Below, piece by piece: positions 6,546 to 15,969 of a stretch of DNA of 64,000 nucleotides (positions are counted from its first letter, which is position 1; the number at the start of each line of letters is the position of its first letter). The position numbers were made by a program, and so were the translations under genes. The notes beneath the pieces are model-generated. The model saw only the letters and a list, made by a program, of their open reading frames with translations. It was not told the origin of the DNA and searched no databases. Origin of the DNA: Pandoraea horticolens (lineage in GTDB: Bacteria; Pseudomonadota; Gammaproteobacteria; Burkholderiales; Burkholderiaceae); the NCBI RefSeq assembly GCF_902459555.1, contig NZ_CABPSM010000022.1:1-64000 (forward strand), in the 5' to 3' direction.

Positions 6546-9155
6546 ATGAACACCGAATACCGCAAAACGCTGCCCGGGACGTCGCTCGATTACTTCGACG
6601 CCCGCGCTGCCGTCGAGGCCATTGCGCCGGGCGCTTACGACATGCTGCCCTACACGTCGCGCGTGCTGGCCGAAAACCTCGTGCGCCGTTGCGATCCCGC
6701 GGCGCTTACCGATTCGCTCAAGCAACTCATCGAGCGACGCCGCGATCTCGATTTCCCCTGGTTCCCTGCGCGCGTGGTGTGTCACGACATTCTCGGCCAG
6801 ACCGCGCTCGTCGATCTCGCCGGTCTTCGTGACGCGATTGCCGCACAAGGCGGCGATCCGGCGCTAGTCAATCCGGTGGTGCCCACGCAACTCGTCGTCG
6901 ATCACTCGCTGGCGGTCGAATGCGGCGGCTTCGATCCGGACGCGTTCGCGAAGAACCGTGCCATTGAAGACCGTCGCAACGAAGACCGTTTCGACTTCAT
7001 CAACTGGACGAAGCGCGCGTTTCGCAACGTCGACGTGATTCCCCCAGGCAACGGCATTCTTCACCAGATCAACCTGGAGCGCATGAGCCCGGTGATTCAG
7101 GTGACGGACGGCGTGGCGTACCCCGACACCCTCGTGGGCACCGACTCGCATACGCCGATGGTCGATGCGCTGGGCGTGATCGCCATCGGCGTGGGCGGTC
7201 TGGAAGCGGAGAGCGTGATGCTCGGGCGCGCGTCGTGGATGCGTTTGCCGGATATTGTCGGCGTGGAACTGACGGGCAAGCCGCAGCCGGGCATTACGGC
7301 GACCGATATCGTGCTGGCGCTGACCGAATTCCTGCGCAAGGAAAAGGTGGTGTCCGCTTACCTCGAGTTTTACGGCGAGGGCGCCGCCAACCTCACGCTG
7401 GGCGACCGCGCGACGATCTCGAACATGGCGCCCGAGTTCGGCGCCACGGCGGCGATGTTCTACATCGATGCACAAACGATCAAATACCTGAAGCTCACCG
7501 GCCGCGACGACGCTCTCGTCGCATTGGTCGAGACCTACGCAAAGCAAGCGGGTCTGTGGGCCGACAGCCTGACGAAGGCACGGTACGAGCGCGTGCTCAC
7601 GTTCGATCTGTCGAGTGTTGTGCGCAATATCGCCGGCCCGTCGAATCCGCACAAGCGCGTGCCGACGAGCGAGCTGGCCGCACGCGGCATCAGCGGTAAA
7701 GTCGAGAACGAACCGGGCCTGATGCCCGACGGTGCGGTCATCATCGCGGCAATCACGAGCTGCACGAACACGAACAACCCGCGCAATATGATTGCCGCCG
7801 GGCTGTTCGCACGCAACGCCAATCGCGCGGGCCTCGTGCGCAAGCCTTGGGTCAAGAGTTCGCTGGCGCCCGGCTCGAAGGCTGTCACGCTGTATCTGGA
7901 AGCCGCCGGGCTGCTGCCGGAACTGGAATCGCTCGGCTTCGGCGTCGTCGCCTACGCCTGCACGTCGTGCAACGGCATGTCGGGTGCGCTCGACCCGATG
8001 ATCCAGCAGGAAATCATCGAGCGCGATCTGTATGCCACGGCTGTGCTCTCGGGCAACCGCAACTTCGATGGCCGGATTCATCCGTATGCGAAGCAGGCGT
8101 TTCTCGCGTCGCCGCCGCTGGTGGTGGCTTACGCCATTGCCGGGACGATCCGCTTCGACATCGAAAAGGATGTGCTGGGTGTCGATGCCGACGGCAAGCC
8201 CGTGAGACTTGCAGACCTGTGGCCGAGCGACGAGGAAATCGACGCGATCATCGCGAGCAGCGTCAAGCCGGAACAATTCCGCCGTGTGTACGAGCCGATG
8301 TTCGCTGCCTCCGTCGAGCATGGCGAGCCGGCCGAGCCGCTGTACGACTGGCGCGAGATGAGTACCTACATCCGCCGTCCGCCCTATTGGGAAGGAGCGC
8401 TGGCCGGTGAGCGCACGCTGCGCGGCATGCGTGCACTGGCGGTGCTGGGCGATAACATCACGACCGATCACCTCTCGCCGTCGAACGCGATCATGGCCGA
8501 CAGCGCAGCCGGCGAGTACCTCGCGAAGATGGGGTTGCCGGAAGAGGACTTTAATTCGTACGCCACGCATCGGGGCGATCACCTGACGGCGCAGCGCGCC
8601 ACGTTCGCCAACCCGACGCTCAAGAACGAGATGGTCGTGGTCGACGGGCAGGTCAAGGCGGGGTCGCTCGCGCGCATCGAGCCGGAAGGCAAGATCACGC
8701 GCATGTGGGAAGCGATAGAGACGTATATGACGCGCAAGCAGCCGCTCATCGTGATTGCCGGGGCCGATTACGGTCAGGGGTCGTCGCGCGACTGGGCGGC
8801 CAAGGGCGTGCGTCTGGCGGGCACCGAGGCGATCGTCGCCGAAGGCTTCGAGCGCATTCACCGCACCAATCTGGTCGGCATGGGGGTGTTGCCGCTCGAG
8901 TTCAAACCGGGCACGAACCGCAAGACCCTGGGCATCGACGGCAGCGAAACGTTCGACGTGATCGGTGAGCGCACGCCGCGCGCGGATCTCACGCTGGTCA
9001 TTCACCGCCAGAAGAAGGACGGAAGCAGCGAACGTGTGGAGGTGCCGGTGACTTGCCGTCTGGATACCGCTGAAGAAGTGTCGATCTACGAGGCGGGCGG
9101 AGTGCTGCAGCGCTTCGCGCAGGACTTTCTGGAATCGTCGCAGGCGGCCGCCTGA
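6546..9155 (+). CDS. acnD: Fe/S-dependent 2-methyl-cis-aconitate-forming dehydratase AcnD
   Basis: About 869-aa aconitase-family protein that dehydrates 2-methylcitrate; with PrpF it replaces or supplements PrpD. [4Fe-4S] ligands are Cys406 (TSCTNTN), Cys472 and Cys475 (CTSCNGMSG). The swivel domain contains ADYGQGSSRDWAAKG near residue 740. The start is uncertain: two ATGs are adjacent (6543 and 6546), neither with a clear Shine-Dalgarno, and the frame is open to 6417; MNTEYRKTLPGT matches where family members begin. The 150-nt gap after prpC holds no other gene. prpF follows after 11 nt. Confidence 0.94.
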   Translation: MNTEYRKTLPGTSLDYFDARAAVEAIAPGAYDMLPYTSRVLAENLVRRCDPAALTDSLKQLIERRRDLDFPWFPARVVCHDILGQTALVDLAGLRDAIAAQGGDPALVNPVVPTQLVVDHSLAVECGGFDPDAFAKNRAIEDRRNEDRFDFINWTKRAFRNVDVIPPGNGILHQINLERMSPVIQVTDGVAYPDTLVGTDSHTPMVDALGVIAIGVGGLEAESVMLGRASWMRLPDIVGVELTGKPQPGITATDIVLALTEFLRKEKVVSAYLEFYGEGAANLTLGDRATISNMAPEFGATAAMFYIDAQTIKYLKLTGRDDALVALVETYAKQAGLWADSLTKARYERVLTFDLSSVVRNIAGPSNPHKRVPTSELAARGISGKVENEPGLMPDGAVIIAAITSCTNTNNPRNMIAAGLFARNANRAGLVRKPWVKSSLAPGSKAVTLYLEAAGLLPELESLGFGVVAYACTSCNGMSGALDPMIQQEIIERDLYATAVLSGNRNFDGRIHPYAKQAFLASPPLVVAYAIAGTIRFDIEKDVLGVDADGKPVRLADLWPSDEEIDAIIASSVKPEQFRRVYEPMFAASVEHGEPAEPLYDWREMSTYIRRPPYWEGALAGERTLRGMRALAVLGDNITTDHLSPSNAIMADSAAGEYLAKMGLPEEDFNSYATHRGDHLTAQRATFANPTLKNEMVVVDGQVKAGSLARIEPEGKITRMWEAIETYMTRKQPLIVIAGADYGQGSSRDWAAKGVRLAGTEAIVAEGFERIHRTNLVGMGVLPLEFKPGTNRKTLGIDGSETFDVIGERTPRADLTLVIHRQKKDGSSERVEVPVTCRLDTAEEVSIYEAGGVLQRFAQDFLESSQAAA

Positions 9156-9166
9156 GGAGAGATGTG

Positions 9167-10357
9167 ATGGCGCATCAGCCACAAATCCGCATTCCCGCCA
9201 CCTATATGCGTGGCGGCACCAGCAAGGGCGTGTTCTTTCGCCTTCAGGACTTGCCCGACGCCGCACAGGTGCCGGGCGCGGCGCGCGACGCGCTGCTCAT
9301 GCGTGTGATCGGCAGCCCGGACCCGTATGGCAAGCAGATCGACGGCATGGGCGGGGCCACGTCGAGCACGAGCAAGACGGTCATCGTCGCGAAAAGCGAG
9401 CGGCCGGGGCACGATGTGGACTACCTGTTCGGTCAGGTGTCGATCGACCAGAAGTTCGTCGACTGGAGCGGCAATTGCGGCAATCTGTCGGCGGCCGTCG
9501 GCCCGTTCGCGATCAGCGGCGCACTGGTCGATCCGGCGCGGGTGCCGCGCGATGGCGTGGCCGTCGTGCGTATCTGGCAGGCCAACATCGGCAAGACGAT
9601 CATCGCGCACGTGCCGATGACGAACGGTGCGGTGCAGGAGACGGGGGATTTCGAACTCGACGGCGTGACGTTCCCGGCGGCCGAAGTGCAACTCGAATTC
9701 CTCGATCCGGCCGCCGAGGAAGACGGTGAGGGCGGTGCCATGTTCCCGACCGGCAATCTCGTCGACGATCTCGAAGTGCCCGGCGTAGGCACTTTCAAGG
9801 CGACGATGATCAACGCCGGCATTCCGACCATTTTCCTCAATGCCGAAGACATCGGCTATCGGGGCACGGAGTTGCAGGACGCGATCAACAGCGATCCGAA
9901 GGCGCTTGCGATGTTCGAGACCATTCGCGCGCACGGCGCGATCCGTATGGGGTTGATCAAGGACGTGTCCGAAGCGGCAACGCGTCAGCACACGCCGAAG
10001 GTCGCGTTCGTCGCGAAGCCGGCCGGTTATACGGCATCGAGCGGTAAGGCCGTGAATGCCGGCGACATCGATCTGCTGGTGCGTGCCCTGTCGATGGGCA
10101 AGCTGCATCATGCGATGATGGGCACGGCGGCGGTCTGCATCGGTGCGGCGGCGGCAATTCCGGGTACGCTGGTCAATCTGGCCGCCGGTGGCGGCGCGCG
10201 TAGCGCGGTGCGCTTCGGGCATCCCTCGGGCACCCTGCGCGTGGGCGCGGAAGCGAAGCAGGAGGGCGGCGAGTGGACGGTCACCAAGGCCATCATGAGC
10301 CGTAGCGCCCGGGTGTTGATGGACGGCTGGGTGCGTATTCCCGGAGACGTGTTTTGA
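9167..10357 (+). CDS. prpF: 2-methylaconitate cis-trans isomerase PrpF
   Basis: 396-aa protein of the PrpF/diaminopimelate-epimerase-like fold, the obligate partner of AcnD in methylcitrate catabolism. It begins with the family hallmark YMRGGTSKG (13-21). SSTSK with Lys70 and GNCGN with Cys104 align, with a constant offset of 3, with the residues I recall as important in Shewanella PrpF (Lys73 and Cys107). GAGGAG at 9154-9159 favours ATG 9167 over the GTG at 9164. It is 11 nt after acnD and 24 nt before prpD. Confidence 0.95.
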   Translation: MAHQPQIRIPATYMRGGTSKGVFFRLQDLPDAAQVPGAARDALLMRVIGSPDPYGKQIDGMGGATSSTSKTVIVAKSERPGHDVDYLFGQVSIDQKFVDWSGNCGNLSAAVGPFAISGALVDPARVPRDGVAVVRIWQANIGKTIIAHVPMTNGAVQETGDFELDGVTFPAAEVQLEFLDPAAEEDGEGGAMFPTGNLVDDLEVPGVGTFKATMINAGIPTIFLNAEDIGYRGTELQDAINSDPKALAMFETIRAHGAIRMGLIKDVSEAATRQHTPKVAFVAKPAGYTASSGKAVNAGDIDLLVRALSMGKLHHAMMGTAAVCIGAAAAIPGTLVNLAAGGGARSAVRFGHPSGTLRVGAEAKQEGGEWTVTKAIMSRSARVLMDGWVRIPGDVF

Positions 10358-10381
10358 CAACGTAATGACAGGAGGTAATCG

Positions 10382-11830
10382 ATGTCTGCCGGTATCTCGA
10401 ACGTGCGTCCTTCGCCCGACAAGGTTCTCGCGGACATTGTCGATTACGTCCTGACCTATGAGATCCGCAGCGATCTCGCCTTCGACACCGCCCGAAACTG
10501 CCTGATCGATACGCTCGGGTGCGGTTTCGAAGCATTGTCCTATCCGGCCTGCACCAAGCTGTTGGGCCCCATTGTGCCGGGTACGGTGGTGCCGAACGGG
10601 GCGAAAGTCCCCGGCACGCCGTATCAACTCGATCCGGTGCAGGCGGCGTTCAGTCTGGGCGCCATGATTCGCTGGCTCGACTTCAACGACACCTGGCTGG
10701 CCGCCGAATGGGGGCACCCGTCCGACAATCTCGGCGGCATTCTCATGACGGCCGATTGGCTCTCGCGCACCGCGGTGGCGCAGGGTCAGCCGCCGTTGAC
10801 GATGCGTCATGTGCTTGCCGCCATGATCAAGGCGCACGAGATTCAGGGCTGCCTGGCGCTGGAGAACTCGTTCAATCAGGTCGGCCTCGATCACGTCGTG
10901 CTGGTGAAAGTGGCGTCGACGGCGGTCGTCGGCGAAATGCTCGGACTCTCGCGCGACGAACTGATCAACGCGCTTTCGCTCGCGTTCGTCGACGGGCAGA
11001 GTCTGCGCACGTATCGTCAGGCCCCTAACACCGGTAGCCGCAAGTCGTGGGCCGCGGGCGATGCGACGAGCCGCGCCGTACGGCTCGCGCTGATGGCGCG
11101 CACCGGCGAGATGGGCTATCCGTCGGTGCTCACCGCCAAGACCTGGGGCTTCTACGACGTGCTGTTCAAGGGCAAGCCGTTCGCATTTCAGCGCCCCTAT
11201 GGTTCGTATGTGATGGAGAACGTGCTGTTCAAAATTTCCTTCCCGGCCGAGTTTCACGCGCAGACGGCCGCCGAGGCGGCAATGACACTTCACAGCCAGT
11301 TGCAGGCGATGGGGCGCAGCGCGCAGGACATTCGCTCGGTCAGAATCCGCACGCATGCGGCCGCGATTCGCATCATCGACAAGCAGGGGCCGCTCGCCAA
11401 TCCGGCCGACCGCGATCACTGTATTCAGTACATGGTGGCGGTGCCGTTGCTATTCGGGCGTCTGACGGCGGCCGACTACGAGGATGCGGTCGCCGCCGAT
11501 CCTCGTATCGATGCGTTGCGCGCGAATATCGTCTGCGAGGAAGACCCGCAGTTCACCCGCGACTATCACGATCCCGACAAGCGTTCGATTGCCAACGGGC
11601 TGAGCGTCACGCTGACCGACGGCACCACGCTCGGCGAAGTGCTGGTCGAATACCCGATCGGCCACATGCGCCGCCGTGCCGAGGGGATTCCGCTGCTCGT
11701 GGAGAAGTTCAAGACGAATCTGGCGCGCCGCTTCGCTGCCCGCGCACAAGCGCGCGTCCTCGACATCGCGCTCGATCAGCAACGCTTGGAGGCGATGCCG
11801 GTGCACCAGTTCGTGGATCTGATGGTGTGA
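10382..11830 (+). CDS. prpD: 2-methylcitrate dehydratase PrpD
   Basis: 482-aa MmgE/PrpD-family enzyme that dehydrates 2-methylcitrate without an Fe/S cluster. Family-length, with recognisable [10 protein letters not shown] (about 40-50), the [20 protein letters not shown] substrate-pocket region (98-117) and [19 protein letters not shown] (219-237). A perfect AGGAGG at 10370-10375 precedes the ATG. The operon therefore encodes both the AcnD/PrpF route and PrpD. No terminator was seen after the stop; the next recognisable gene is the broken APH at 12016. Confidence 0.93.
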   Translation: MSAGISNVRPSPDKVLADIVDYVLTYEIRSDLAFDTARNCLIDTLGCGFEALSYPACTKLLGPIVPGTVVPNGAKVPGTPYQLDPVQAAFSLGAMIRWLDFNDTWLAAEWGHPSDNLGGILMTADWLSRTAVAQGQPPLTMRHVLAAMIKAHEIQGCLALENSFNQVGLDHVVLVKVASTAVVGEMLGLSRDELINALSLAFVDGQSLRTYRQAPNTGSRKSWAAGDATSRAVRLALMARTGEMGYPSVLTAKTWGFYDVLFKGKPFAFQRPYGSYVMENVLFKISFPAEFHAQTAAEAAMTLHSQLQAMGRSAQDIRSVRIRTHAAAIRIIDKQGPLANPADRDHCIQYMVAVPLLFGRLTAADYEDAVAADPRIDALRANIVCEEDPQFTRDYHDPDKRSIANGLSVTLTDGTTLGEVLVEYPIGHMRRRAEGIPLLVEKFKTNLARRFAARAQARVLDIALDQQRLEAMPVHQFVDLMV

Positions 11831-12015
11831 CGTGTTGTTCACGAATCTTGTCGCGCGAGTGCTCGAAGCGAGGCGAGCAGGCGCGCTACCCGAAGCGCTC
11901 GCGCGACTCGACAGCGACATCACGGTCGTGCCGGCGATAATCGCCATTGTGACGACCTTGTCCCACCGCGGTTGCGGGCGCAAATTTCCTCCGGTGCTTG
12001 CTGATGGGGCTTGAT

Positions 12016-12608
12016 ATGTTCGAACCTTACCTCCTGCGATGGAACCTCACGCGTGATGGGGAGGCGTTTGCATCCCTCGCTGGCCATCTTCTGCCTGTGC
12101 GTCAGGCAGGCACGCAGGCCATTCTCAAGATCTCGAATGAACGTGAAGAAATTGCGGGCGCGAATGTCATGGCATGGTGGCATGGCGACGGCGCTGCGCC
12201 GGTGCTGGCGCATGAGGGCGGAGCCTTGCTGATGCCGCGCGCGCGTTGCTTAGTACGCCGCGTGACGAGGTTGTGCTGCACGGTGATATTCACCACGCCA
12301 ACGTGCTCGACTTTGGCGACCGGGGTTGGCTCGCCATCGATCCGAAGGGGCTCTACGGCGAGCGCGGCTTCGACTACGCGAATCTTTTCTGCAATCCGGA
12401 CGGCGAAACGGCACTCACTCCCGGTGTCTTTGTGCGGCGCGTCGACATCGTGACGCACGCCGCAGCGCTCGACCGTCAACGGCTGTTGCAGTGGGTGCTG
12501 GCGTGGGCGGGGTTGTCTGCTGTTTGGCGCATGGAGGACGGCGACGATGCCCAGAGCGCGTTAGACGTGGCGCGACTGGCGGCCGCCACGCTCGGCATCG
12601 TCGAATGA
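12016..12608 (+). pseudogene. Broken APH(6)/streptomycin-6-kinase-like phosphotransferase
   Basis: Two frames each encode half of one aminoglycoside/hydroxyurea phosphotransferase of the APH(6) type. The first (from ATG 12016, MFEPYLLRWNL) carries the N-lobe through EGGALLM at about 12234. The second, readable from about 12231, resumes with LLSTPRDEVVLHGDIHHANVLDFG (catalytic HGDIHxxN loop and the Asp of IDPKGL) and ends at 12608. Only about 16 residues separate the N-lobe end from the catalytic loop, against about 90 in StrB as I recall it, so some 70-75 codons are missing and the frame is shifted: an internal deletion, not a simple frameshift. The product cannot be a functional kinase. 11831-12015 holds only a weak, unrecognised reading frame. 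Confidence 0.8.
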
Positions 12609-12635
12609 CGCGAGTGCACGGATGACGTGCGCGGC

Positions 12636-13787
12636 TCAGCCCTTGTGGGTATAGCGCAGGCGAGTCATTTGTTCCGCGCTGTCGGCCAGCAGACCCGCCG
12701 CGTCGGCAATCGCCTTCTCCAGCGTAGTGGGGCCGAACGTCAGCGAGAAGCATCCGGAGAACACGCGCGAGAGACTTTCCAGCGCGCTGCGATCGATCGC
12801 GCCTGAGAGCAGCGACGCCGTCGCCCCTGCCTTGATCGCCATCTGGGCGGCAATCATCGGCGTCTTGCCCGAAAGCGTCTGCCCGTCGCTGCGGCCTTCG
12901 CCGGTAACGAGCCAGTCGGCGCCTTCCACCGCTTGCGGCAGTCCAACGCGCTCGGCCACCACTTCCGCGCCGGAGCGGAACTGCGCCCCGAGCAAATGCA
13001 GCGCGAAGCCCAGACCGCCTGCCGCACCAGCACCGGCACGGCTGGCCGCCTCGTTGGCACTGAACGCACGATGGGCATGCCCGGCGAAATGAGCGATGGC
13101 ACGGTCGAGCGGTTCGACCTGTGATTCGCTCACGCCCTTTTGCGGCCCGAAGATCGCCGTCGCGCCTTGCGGGCCGTTGAGCGGATTGTTCACGTCGGAC
13201 ATGGCGATCAGTTCGCAGTCCTTCAGACGGCCATCGAGCCCGTTCAGGTCGATCGATGCGACGCGATGCAGCGCCGCAGGCACTGGCTGGACGGCTTCGC
13301 CAGATTCATCGAGCAAGCGCGCACCGAGACCGACGAGCAGACCTGCGCCGCCGTCGTTCGTACTGCTGCCGCCCAGGCCGATGAGCACACGGCGCGCGCC
13401 GGTATCGAGCAGGGCGCGCAACAGTTCGCCGAGGCCGACCGTCGAGCGCTCGGCCACCGGCGTCTGCATGCCGACGGGGTCGGTAATGCTCACCACGTTG
13501 GCGCTTTCCAGCACGCCGGTGCCGTCGGGCATGATGCCGTACTCGGCGGTGACCGATGCCTGACCCGCACCGCGCACCGACAGCGGCACTCGTCGACCGC
13601 CTGCGGAGAGCAGGGCGTCGAGCGTGCCTTCGCCGCCGTCGGCCATCGGACGCAACCGCAATTCGGCTTGCGGCAGCGCGCGGGCGATGCCGGACGCGAT
13701 GGCGCGCGCGACTTCCGGGGCACTCAGTGAACCTTTGAACGAATCGGGGGCGATGACGATGATCGGGGCTTGCGCATTGCTGGACAT
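12636..13787 (-). CDS. Glycerate 2-kinase (GlxK/GarK family)
   Basis: 383-aa cytosolic glycerate kinase converting D-glycerate to 2-phosphoglycerate with ATP. It opens with the family signature APDSFKGSLSA (14-24), has MADGGEGTLDALL (48-60), GLGGSSTNDGGAG (about 138-150) and a C-terminal GEGRSDGQTLSGK loop. Length matches bacterial GarK/GlxK. It stands alone on the minus strand, convergent with the broken APH, with no glyoxylate carboligase or tartronate reductase gene nearby, so the source of glycerate is not indicated. Confidence 0.93.
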   Translation of the reverse strand: MSSNAQAPIIVIAPDSFKGSLSAPEVARAIASGIARALPQAELRLRPMADGGEGTLDALLSAGGRRVPLSVRGAGQASVTAEYGIMPDGTGVLESANVVSITDPVGMQTPVAERSTVGLGELLRALLDTGARRVLIGLGGSSTNDGGAGLLVGLGARLLDESGEAVQPVPAALHRVASIDLNGLDGRLKDCELIAMSDVNNPLNGPQGATAIFGPQKGVSESQVEPLDRAIAHFAGHAHRAFSANEAASRAGAGAAGGLGFALHLLGAQFRSGAEVVAERVGLPQAVEGADWLVTGEGRSDGQTLSGKTPMIAAQMAIKAGATASLLSGAIDRSALESLSRVFSGCFSLTFGPTTLEKAIADAAGLLADSAEQMTRLRYTHKG

Positions 13788-14325
13788 GGAAATCGGGACA
13801 GTCGCAAAAGTGGATACGGGTTGGCTGGGTTCACATGCGCCACGTGTGACTATCGGTCCGCTTGTTGTCCTCGCTTATGGCGTACCGGCCGGATGGTTGC
13901 TCCAGGGCTCGGTGGGCGGGGTGGCACGTCGGCTCGCAGCAGGGTCGGGCGCGAGGCGGTGCGGCGCAGTGTGACAGAAACCTGCAATATACGCGATTCG
14001 GGCCAGCGCGCATTGCGCGAATTGCCATGCTATGAATAACACGAGTAAGATGAGCGCCAACTGGCGGTATGTCGCCCGATAAGCCGTGTGGCCCGCAATG
14101 CAAGGCGCGGGGCGTGCGAGGGGGCGGCATTACCAGAGCAGACCGAACAATACGGCGCGAGTTGTGGCCTGACACGGGCGCAAAAGACATTGCGTGGCCA
14201 GCAGCCCACCAGTGATAGGGCGCCGGGACCAGATACCAAGCTGTCGTCACGACGATGCCCGGCTTGCCGCAGCGGCTGGAAGACATGGCGCGTGCGACGG
14301 CCACTAGCAAGTGTGGAGCGGGGGC
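13788..14325. other. Intergenic region without a supported gene
   Basis: 538 nt between the divergent glycerate kinase and lipoprotein genes. A minus-strand frame at 13875-14060 begins with a hydrophobic stretch but would need a TTG start, lacks a ribosome-binding site and ends in unstructured basic sequence, so it is not called. No terminator or clear operator was seen. Confidence 0.5.
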
Positions 14326-14829
14326 ATGAACCGGGGAAAAGACAGGAATTCCGGCACGACGCGTGCGGCGCGGCGCGGTGCTACGGGGGCGGTTGCCGCA
14401 GCGAGTGTGACGCTCGCTGTGTTGCTGGCCGCTTGCGCGCAGACGCCGCCCGCCGCGTCGTGCAACGATCCGCCTGTGGGCAGCGTCGCCGACGTTGCAC
14501 CGGAAAATGTAAAAGTCGAGACGTTGCCTGCCTATCGCGATACGGTCGACGACGCGCGCAGTAACGGTGCCGTATGGCAAGGTTCCTCGAAGAAGGCGTT
14601 TGCCAGCGTGAGCGCCTGCACGGCGCGTCTCTGGAAGAAGCAACTGCCTTATGCCCGCCTGCAACGGCAGAATGCCGGCACCGGTCAGACACTCCAGCTC
14701 TCCTCGCAAGACGACGGCATTCTCGCCATTCTCGATCTCGCACCGCAAAAGCCGGGCAGCCAGGGTTCGCTCTATCTCGGGTCGACCGGCCCGCAGTCGC
14801 TTGCCGACGCCGTGCGTCAGTGTCTCTGA
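14326..14829 (+). CDS. Small lipoprotein of unknown function
   Basis: 167-aa predicted lipoprotein. A basic N-terminus (RGKDRNSGTTRAARR) precedes a hydrophobic helix ending in lipobox LLAAC with the modified Cys at about residue 37. The mature part has two further Cys (CNDPPVGS and SACTARLW) plus one close to the C-terminus (RQCL) that could pair in the periplasm. No family is recognised. A G-rich stretch just before ATG 14326 serves as a plausible ribosome-binding site; an upstream in-frame start at 14311 is possible. It precedes glpR by 131 nt and may be unrelated to it. Confidence 0.7.
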   Translation: MNRGKDRNSGTTRAARRGATGAVAAASVTLAVLLAACAQTPPAASCNDPPVGSVADVAPENVKVETLPAYRDTVDDARSNGAVWQGSSKKAFASVSACTARLWKKQLPYARLQRQNAGTGQTLQLSSQDDGILAILDLAPQKPGSQGSLYLGSTGPQSLADAVRQCL

Positions 14830-14960
14830 GCATCGTGCGACGCGGATAACGGCCGCAGTGTCATGCCGCTGTCACGGCGGCGTCATATAACGGCGGGGTA
14901 TCATGACGGCGAACGTGCCGCCGGCCGGGCGACACGAAGGCTTTTACCGCATGCGTGCCG

Positions 14961-15785
14961 ATGTCCCATACCGAATCCGTTGATGTCTCAGAAGGGCTCT
15001 CCTCCGCTGGCGACGCCGGGCAGGCCCCGCTGAACCCGCGCCAGCAGGCGCTTTTCGACGCCGTTCGCCGCGACGGCTTTCTTACGGTCGACGAACTGGC
15101 GGCGCGCTTCGACGTGACGCCGCAGACCATCCGGCGCGACATCAACTTTCTGGCCGAGCGCAAATGGGTGCGCCGCTACCACGGCGGGGTTGGCCTGCCG
15201 GGCGGGGCGGAGAACGACGCCTACGACGCCCGTCAGACTCATCTGGCCGATGAAAAGCGCCGCATCGCCGTACGCTTGGCGGAACAAATCCCCGATCACG
15301 CATCGATCTTCATCAATCTGGGCACCACGACGGAAGCCGTGGCCCGGGTGCTGTCTCGTCATCGCGGCTTGCGCGTCATCACTAATAATCTGCACGTCGC
15401 GGCCATGATGAGCAGCTACGCCGACGCCGAGGTCATTATCACCGGTGGCGTCGTGCGCGCCCGCGACCAGGGCGTGACCGGCGAGGCCACGCTCGACTTC
15501 ATCCGTCAGTTCAAAGTCGATTTCGGCATCGTCGGCATCTCTGCCATCGACACCGACGGCACGCTGCGAGACTTCGACTATCGAGAGGTCCGCGTGGCCG
15601 AGGCGATCATCGCGCACTCCCGCACCGTATTTCTGGCGGCCGATCACAGCAAGTTCGGACGCCCGGCGCTTGTCCGGCTGGGGCACCTGTCTCAGATCGA
15701 CGCCCTGTTCACCGATCGCCCGGTGCCCGAAAGCATGGCGCAGGTGATCGCCGAGGCGGGCACGCTGGTGCACGTCGCGGACTGA
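14961..15785 (+). CDS. glpR: DeoR-family glycerol-3-phosphate regulon repressor GlpR
   Basis: 274-aa DeoR-type repressor. N-terminal winged helix-turn-helix at about 30-85 (LTVDELAARFDVTPQTIRRDINFL), C-terminal sugar-phosphate-binding DeoRC domain with NLGTTTEAVARVL, ITGGVVRARDQGVTGEATLDFI and LAADHSKFGR. It lies directly upstream of glpD-glpK, and the intergenic region carries paired palindromes, so it most likely represses them until glycerol-3-phosphate accumulates. A GTG at 14955 is an equally possible start; neither has a strong Shine-Dalgarno. Confidence 0.92.
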   Translation: MSHTESVDVSEGLSSAGDAGQAPLNPRQQALFDAVRRDGFLTVDELAARFDVTPQTIRRDINFLAERKWVRRYHGGVGLPGGAENDAYDARQTHLADEKRRIAVRLAEQIPDHASIFINLGTTTEAVARVLSRHRGLRVITNNLHVAAMMSSYADAEVIITGGVVRARDQGVTGEATLDFIRQFKVDFGIVGISAIDTDGTLRDFDYREVRVAEAIIAHSRTVFLAADHSKFGRPALVRLGHLSQIDALFTDRPVPESMAQVIAEAGTLVHVAD

Positions 15786-15806
15786 CGCAGGTGGCGCTCA
15801 GGTCAG

Positions 15807-15820
15807 ATGCGAATTCGCAT
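15807..15820. promoter_or_regulatory. Perfect 14-bp palindrome ATGCGAATTCGCAT
   Basis: A self-complementary 14-mer centred on GAATTC, 22 nt after the glpR stop and about 70 nt before the glp operator pair. A related GCGAATTCGAA lies about 20 nt downstream. It could be an accessory regulator site; nothing identifies the protein. Confidence 0.4.
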
Positions 15821-15888
15821 ATTCAGGCAGAGAAATGCGCGAATTCGAAACTCATGCGGCGTGATCTGCTAAAATCCGAGTCTAAATG

Positions 15889-15924
15889 TTCGTAAACGAA
15901 TAAAATTTAACGTAAACGAACATT
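15889..15924. promoter_or_regulatory. Probable GlpR operator pair upstream of glpD
   Basis: TTCGTAAACGAA at 15889-15900 is an inverted repeat with 5-bp arms. GTAAACGAAC recurs at 15912-15921, so GTAAACGAA is directly repeated 20 bp apart, and the whole block is bounded by AATGTTCG and CGAACATT in inverted orientation. It lies 46-81 nt before the glpD start in the only AT-rich stretch of the module. Attribution to GlpR rests on location next to glpR and on resemblance to TTCG-type GlpR sites. Confidence 0.7.
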
Positions 15925-15969
15925 TCCGAACTTTCTCTGATTTAACGCCCATCACACGGGAGTGACGAC

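Noticed and set aside
4989-6848. 619-codon minus-strand open frame
   Set aside because: Opposite prpB/prpC/acnD ends; no domain recognisable.
6864-9266. 800-codon minus-strand open frame
   Set aside because: Lies opposite acnD, which has all catalytic signatures; composition is typical of an antisense shadow.
9086-11419. 777-codon minus-strand open frame
   Set aside because: Antisense to prpF and prpD; shadow.
11832-12014. Short plus-strand frame just after prpD
   Set aside because: No ribosome-binding site, overlaps the prpD stop region, no recognisable content; possibly decayed DNA next to the broken APH.
13875-14060. Minus-strand 61-codon frame with a hydrophobic N-terminus
   Set aside because: Needs a TTG start without a Shine-Dalgarno and continues as disordered, basic/proline-rich sequence; insufficient support.
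15807-15820. Terminator of glpR
   Set aside because: Palindrome has no loop or T-run; more consistent with a protein-binding site.
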